Below are positions 39,433 to 43,291 of a DNA stretch of 43,291 bases, one piece after another. Each line of letters begins with the position of its first letter. Within the stretch, counting starts at the first letter, position 1. Origin of the DNA: Bacillota bacterium. Lineage in GTDB: Bacteria; Bacillota; Sulfobacillia; Symbiobacteriales; Symbiobacteriaceae. The notes beneath the pieces are model-generated. The model made no database searches. It was not told the DNA's origin and worked only from the letters and a program-made list of their open reading frames with translations. A program made the translations under genes and the position numbers. Where the stretch lies: contig JAMNXV010000226.1 of the NCBI GenBank assembly GCA_023623185.1, forward strand, positions 1 to 43,291, in the 5' to 3' direction.

Positions 39433-40626
39433 TCACACCCGCCCGGGGAACTCATGGATGGTGACGCCCTTCACCACGCGGTTCACCGTGCCCGTGGGGC
39501 TCGGTGTGTCGGGCCTGTTCCCGAGTTTCACCGCCGCGTGCAGGGCCATGATCTGGCCGAATACGGTGAACGGCAGGGCCAGGTACCCGTCGGGGACGCC
39601 GGCGTACTCCCCCGGGAACCGGAACATCTTCGCCCCCGCCGGCGCACCGCCGTCCTGTTCTCCGGTGCCGCCGACCATCACCCCGCAGACCATCCGCGCG
39701 ATGCCGTCTGCCTGCAGCTCGTGCAGCATGTCCAGGTCGTACTTGCGGGTGTAGGGATCGCTGGAGACCAGGACGAACGCGGCGGAGGTTTCATCCACGA
39801 AGGACTTGGGCCCGTGCCGGAAGCCCAGGGCCGAGTCGAAGGCCGTGGCGATTCTTCCGGCAGTCAGTTCCAGGATCTTCAGCTGCGCCTCCCGGGCGAT
39901 GCCGGCCAGCGGCCCCGAGCCCAGGTAGATGATCCGCTGAAAGTCCAGGCCGGCGAGGGCCTGCACCTCCTGCTCACGGGCGATGACATCCCGCCCCATG
40001 GCGCAGATCTGGTCGACCAGCCGCGCCTTCTCCTCCAACGGGCGCCGGTCGAAGATCAAGAGGGTGGCCAGCGTCATGCACGTGAAGCTGCCGGTCATGG
40101 CAAATGCCTGGTCGTTGGCGCGCTCCGGCATGAGCCAGAGCAGGTTGCGGTCGTCGCCGGCGGCCTGCCTGGCCAGCTTCCCTTCCGGCGCGCAGGTGAT
40201 GGTGATCTGGTACAGGTCCTGGACCAGCTGCTGGGCGAGGCTCACCGTCGCGGTGCTCTCGGGGCTGTTGCCGCTGCGCGCGAAGCTCACCAGGATGGTC
40301 GGGTGACTCCGCTTCAGGTAGCTGGCGGGGTTGGACACGATGCTCGTCGTGGGGGTCGCCTGGAAGTCGAAGGCGTCCTCGTCGCCCGTCAGCTTCACGA
40401 AGGGCACCGCGGTGTCGCCTACGTAGGCCGAGCTGCCCGCTCCGGCAAACAGCACGCGCACCCGCCCGTGCCGCTGGGTGATCGCGCGTAGGAAGTTTTC
40501 GATGCGAGCTTCCTGCTCCCGGTAGGCGGCAAAGGTTTCCGCCCACAGATCGGGCTGCTGGGCGATCTCCCGTGCGGTCAGCTCCGCCCCCAGCGCCCGC
40601 AGCTCCTCTGCCGATGCGGCGAGAAT
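39433..40626 (-). CDS. agaS: AgaS-type SIS-domain sugar isomerase/deaminase
   Basis: An SIS-domain enzyme closely similar to E. coli AgaS, which converts galactosamine-6-phosphate to tagatose-6-phosphate plus ammonia. Signature stretches are LFAGAGSSAYVGDTAVPF, SFARSGNSPESTATVSLA (SIS), RIIYLGSGPLAGIAREAQLKILELTAGR (key: YLGSGPLAGIAREA), GFRHGPKSFVDE and SGTVNRVV-like PTGTVNRVVKGVTIHEF. The conserved N-terminus (LTAREIAQQPDLWAET) lies upstream of the first ATG/GTG/TTG (GTG 40461). The frame is open to a TAG but offers only rare start codons, the best being ATT at 40626 with AAGGGGGAG 6 bp upstream, giving 397 residues. It is first gene of the PTS operon. Confidence 0.9.
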   Translation of the reverse strand: MLAASAEELRALGAELTAREIAQQPDLWAETFAAYREQEARIENFLRAITQRHGRVRVLFAGAGSSAYVGDTAVPFVKLTGDEDAFDFQATPTTSIVSNPASYLKRSHPTILVSFARSGNSPESTATVSLAQQLVQDLYQITITCAPEGKLARQAAGDDRNLLWLMPERANDQAFAMTGSFTCMTLATLLIFDRRPLEEKARLVDQICAMGRDVIAREQEVQALAGLDFQRIIYLGSGPLAGIAREAQLKILELTAGRIATAFDSALGFRHGPKSFVDETSAAFVLVSSDPYTRKYDLDMLHELQADGIARMVCGVMVGGTGEQDGGAPAGAKMFRFPGEYAGVPDGYLALPFTVFGQIMALHAAVKLGNRPDTPSPTGTVNRVVKGVTIHEFPGRV

Positions 40627-40833
40627 GTGAATCTCCCCCTTCCTTTTCCTGAACTAGAATGCGTCTATGGGTTTATCCGCATACCCGCACGGCGGCTGCC
40701 TGCACGGACGCCGGCCGCCAAGTGGCCGACCGGCGCATTCCGTCCGGATAAACTTTTCGGGAGTTTCATACGTCTCAAAGGGACAGAGCTTGCCCGGCCC
40801 CGCGCCGGGGCTGGAACGAGGAGGGAGGGCCCT

Positions 40834-41997
40834 GTGGAGTTCGAGTTGAGTCCGGAACAGCAGGAACTGGTCCGCCTGGTGCGTCAGGTCAGCCGGGATG
40901 TGATCGCTCCCCGGGCCGCGCAGGTGGATGCGGACGGCGAGTACCCGGAGGACTACTTCCGGGCGTTCAGGGAGACCGGGCTCCTGGGCGTGGCGATCCC
41001 GGAGGAGTACGGCGGCGCAGGCCTGGGGTGTCTCGGCCTGGTGCTGGCCGTGGAGGAGGTGGCCAAGCACTGCTGCTCGGCGGGCCTGATGCTCCTGCTC
41101 ACCCGCCTGAGCACCATGGCGATCTCGCTGGCGGGCACTGAGGCGCAGAAGAAGGAATACCTGGAGGGCACGGCGACCGGCAGGCGCCGCGGGGCGTTCT
41201 GCCTGTCGGAGCCGGACGCGGGCTCGGATACGCAGTCCATCCGGACCCGGGCCGTGCGGAAGGGCGACCGGTATGTCATCAACGGCACGAAGAGCTGGAT
41301 CAGCGGCGCCGGGGCTGCCGACTTCTTCATCGTGGCGGCCAAGACCCGGAACGACGTCCCCGGATCAAGAGGCTTTTCGGTCTTCGTCGTCGACCGGGAC
41401 ACCCCCGGCGTCACGGTGGGCAAGAAGGAGCACAAGATGGGCGTGCGGGGGCTGCCGGTGCACCAGGTCATCTTTGAGGATGTGGAGGTTCCGGCCGGTT
41501 CCCTGGTAGGGAAGGAAAACGAGGGCTTCAAGCTCATCATGCACAACCTGAACGCCGTGCGCCCGGTGGTGGCGGCCCGGGGCATCGGGCTGGCCGCCGG
41601 CGCACTCATGTACTGGGTGGAGTTCGCGAAGAGCCGGCAGACCTTTGGCAGGCCGATCATTGAGCACCAGGGGCTGCAGTGGATGGCGGCCGACCTGGCG
41701 GCCGAGATCGAAGCCTGCCGGCTGCTCACCTACCGCGCCGCCTCCCTGGTCGACCAGGGGCGCGTAGGAAGGGATGTGGCCCACTTCCTCTCCATGGCGA
41801 AGCTGAAGGCCACGGAGCTGGCGGTGAAGGCGAGCAACGACTGCCTGCAGATGATGGGCGCGGTGGGCTACATGGAGGAGTACCCGATGGCCCGCTTCGT
41901 CCGGGACGCCCGGCAGCTTACGATCGTCGAGGGCACCAGCCAGATCCAGAAGGGCATCATCGGGAGGGCCCTGGCGGATGGGATTCTTACCTGGTAA
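40834..41997 (+). CDS. acyl-CoA dehydrogenase
   Basis: A 387-residue FAD-dependent acyl-CoA dehydrogenase, which introduces the alpha-beta double bond into an acyl-CoA and passes electrons to ETF. Visible blocks are LGVAIPEEYGGAGLGCLGL, AFCLSEPDAGSDTQSIRTRA, YVINGTKSWISGAGAADFF, RGLPVHQVIFEDVEVP, SRQTFGRPIIEHQGLQWMAA and the C-terminal QLTIVEGTSQIQKGIIGRAL, with the catalytic base Glu 366. GTG 40834 follows GAGGAGGGAG; the frame is open upstream but not homologous. Short-chain or branched-chain substrates are likely but not decidable. It overlaps the CoA-transferase gene by 20 bp, suggesting a shared acid-degradation pathway. Confidence 0.94.
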   Translation: MEFELSPEQQELVRLVRQVSRDVIAPRAAQVDADGEYPEDYFRAFRETGLLGVAIPEEYGGAGLGCLGLVLAVEEVAKHCCSAGLMLLLTRLSTMAISLAGTEAQKKEYLEGTATGRRRGAFCLSEPDAGSDTQSIRTRAVRKGDRYVINGTKSWISGAGAADFFIVAAKTRNDVPGSRGFSVFVVDRDTPGVTVGKKEHKMGVRGLPVHQVIFEDVEVPAGSLVGKENEGFKLIMHNLNAVRPVVAARGIGLAAGALMYWVEFAKSRQTFGRPIIEHQGLQWMAADLAAEIEACRLLTYRAASLVDQGRVGRDVAHFLSMAKLKATELAVKASNDCLQMMGAVGYMEEYPMARFVRDARQLTIVEGTSQIQKGIIGRALADGILTW

Positions 41998-43276
41998 CCC
42001 GGTCGGCGGTGCGGGAGCGGCGTCGGGCCCACCCCCGGCCCCGGCCCGGGTTGCGCACCCGCCCGATGCCCGGGCCGCAGGTCCCCTGGCGGGGATCCGG
42101 GTCCTCGACCTTTCCCGGGTGCTGGCAGGTCCCTACTGCGCCCAGATGCTGGGCGACGCGGGGGCCGACGTCATCAAAGTGGAGTCGCCCGCCGGCGACG
42201 ACACCCGTGCCTGGGGGCCGCCCTTCCTGGCAGGCTGCGAGCCGCAGCCCGGCCGGCCGGGAGACAGCGCCTACTACGTCTCCTGCAACCGGAACAAGCG
42301 GGGGATTGTGCTCGACCTGGCCACCCCGCGCGGGCAGGAGGCGCTCTGCCGGCTGGCGGCGCGGGCGGATGTGATCATCGAGAACTTCAAGCCCGGCACC
42401 ATGGAGCGGTGGGGGCTGGGCTACGAGGACGTGCTGCGCCCGCTTAACCCGCGGCTGGTCTACGCCAGCATCTCGGGCTACGGCCGCACGGGGCCGGACG
42501 CCGACCTGCCCGGCTACGACTTCGTGGCACAGGCTATGGGCGGCATCATGTCCATCACCGGCGAGCCGCGGGGCGACCCGATGAAGGTGGGGGTGGCCGT
42601 CACCGACCTGACCACCGGGATGATGGCCGCCTTCGCCATCTGCGCCGCCCTGATCGGCCGGCAGGCGACCGGCCGGGGTCAGCGGGTGGATCTCTCGCTG
42701 CTGGAGACGCAGGTGGCCTGGCTGGCCAACGTGGGTCAGGCCTACCTGGTGAGCGGCCGGCCCCCCAGGCGCTGGGGCAACGCCCACGCCTCCATCGTTC
42801 CGTACGAGCTGTTCCACGCCGCCGACCGGCCTATCGTGGTCGGCGTGGGCAACGATGGGCAGTTCGCGCGGTTCTGCGCTCTGCTGGGCGCGCCCGAGTG
42901 GGCGTCGGACGAGCGCTTCGCCACCAATCCCGCCCGGCTCCGCAACCGGCGGGAGCTGGTGGGGCTCATCGCACAGCGGCTGCGCACCCGCCCGGCGGCC
43001 GAGTGGCTGTCGGCCATGCGGGCGGCCGGCGTGCCCGGCGGGCTCGTGCGCACCGTGCCCGAGGTCTTCGCCGACCCGCAGGTGCTGGCCCGGGCGATGA
43101 AGGTGGAGTGCCGCCATCCGGCGGCGGGGATGATCTCGCTGATCGGGATTCCGTTCAAGTTCGGCGACACCCCGGCCACGGTGCGCCGGCCACCGCCCCG
43201 TTGGGGGGAGCACACGGCGGAGGTGCTCGCCGAGGTCGGATACAGCGAGGCGGAGATCCGGGAGTTTCTGATGTGA
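41978..43276 (+). CDS. class III (CaiB/BaiF) CoA-transferase
   Basis: A 432-residue family III CoA-transferase, which moves CoA between carboxylic acids through an enzyme-bound aspartyl intermediate. Typical motifs are GIRVLDLSRVLAGPYCAQMLGDAGADVIKVE (key: GPYCAQMLGDAGADVIKVE), NRNKRGIVLDLATPRGQEAL, VIIENFKPGTMERWGLGYE and ASISGYGRTGP. The nucleophilic Asp is at about residue 181 in PGYDFVAQAMGGIMSITGE. The first ~35 residues are Pro/Gly/Ala-rich and unlike the family, so a later start is possible; ATG 41978 has GGGAGGG 9 bp upstream within the acyl-CoA dehydrogenase gene. It presumably activates the acid that the dehydrogenase then oxidises. The gene ends 15 bp before the window edge. Confidence 0.94.
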   Translation: MGFLPGNPVGGAGAASGPPPAPARVAHPPDARAAGPLAGIRVLDLSRVLAGPYCAQMLGDAGADVIKVESPAGDDTRAWGPPFLAGCEPQPGRPGDSAYYVSCNRNKRGIVLDLATPRGQEALCRLAARADVIIENFKPGTMERWGLGYEDVLRPLNPRLVYASISGYGRTGPDADLPGYDFVAQAMGGIMSITGEPRGDPMKVGVAVTDLTTGMMAAFAICAALIGRQATGRGQRVDLSLLETQVAWLANVGQAYLVSGRPPRRWGNAHASIVPYELFHAADRPIVVGVGNDGQFARFCALLGAPEWASDERFATNPARLRNRRELVGLIAQRLRTRPAAEWLSAMRAAGVPGGLVRTVPEVFADPQVLARAMKVECRHPAAGMISLIGIPFKFGDTPATVRRPPPRWGEHTAEVLAEVGYSEAEIREFLM

Positions 43277-43291
43277 AAAGCGCGGCCCCCT

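Noticed and set aside
39433-40461. AgaS start at GTG 40461
   Set aside because: Conserved AgaS N-terminal sequence continues in frame for about 55 residues upstream, so this start would truncate the enzyme.

Overview
The window looks like a chromosome segment of a very GC-rich, endospore-forming Firmicute. It encodes both sigma-E and sigma-G, SpoIIGA, SpoIIR, DivIVA, SepF and a T-box-controlled ileS, and its gene order closely follows the Bacillus subtilis stretch divIB-ylxW-ylxX/sbp-ftsA-ftsZ-spoIIGA-sigE-sigG-ylmC-ylmD-ylmE-sepF-ylmG-divIVA-ileS-ylyA-lspA-ylyB-pyr. Very high GC together with this order suggests a Symbiobacterium-like organism. That is an inference; no database was searched.

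Layout: (1) 1-7410 is the end of the division and cell-wall cluster: the murA tail, then two interlopers (formamidase and a diacylglycerol-kinase-type lipid kinase), then divIB/ftsQ, a DUF881 gene, sbp, ftsA and ftsZ, closed by a strong terminator. (2) 7411-7943 is a gene-free region holding an array of short repeats arranged as two inverted arms. (3) 7944-11513 is a compact sporulation signalling module: spoIIGA, sigE, sigG and spoIIR. It contains the forespore signal, the processing protease, its sigma substrate and the next forespore sigma. (4) 11583-19741 is the ylmC-to-ileS division and translation block, with a HlyD-like gene added and ylmH absent. It ends with a complete isoleucine T-box leader and ileS. 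(5) 19742-20328 is a second gene-free region with a 37-bp tandem array whose core matches the first array, again followed by inverted copies. (6) 20329-25280 (minus) holds tatA and a four-gene BMP-type nucleoside ABC importer. (7) 25475-30963 holds an amidohydrolase, an M20 peptidase, an oligopeptide-binding lipoprotein and a small DUF5665 membrane protein. (8) 31012-34292 returns to B. subtilis-like order: a YteA/YlyA zinc-finger protein, lspA, an RluD-type pseudouridine synthase and pyrF. (9) 34382-40626 holds two converging operons. A class II aldolase and a PfkB kinase (plus) face a mannose-family PTS (IIA, a YajC-like protein, IIB, IIC, IID) with an AgaS-type isomerase/deaminase (minus). 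Together they resemble a galactosamine/N-acetylgalactosamine route through tagatose phosphates. (10) 40834-43276 is an acyl-CoA dehydrogenase overlapping a class III CoA-transferase.

The least explained parts are the two intergenic repeat arrays that share one core motif, a cysteine-every-four-residues tail on SpoIIR encoded by a 24-bp tandem repeat, an 18-bp-repeat glycine insertion in the PfkB kinase, and an agaS gene whose conserved N-terminus can only be reached from a non-canonical start, most likely AUU.
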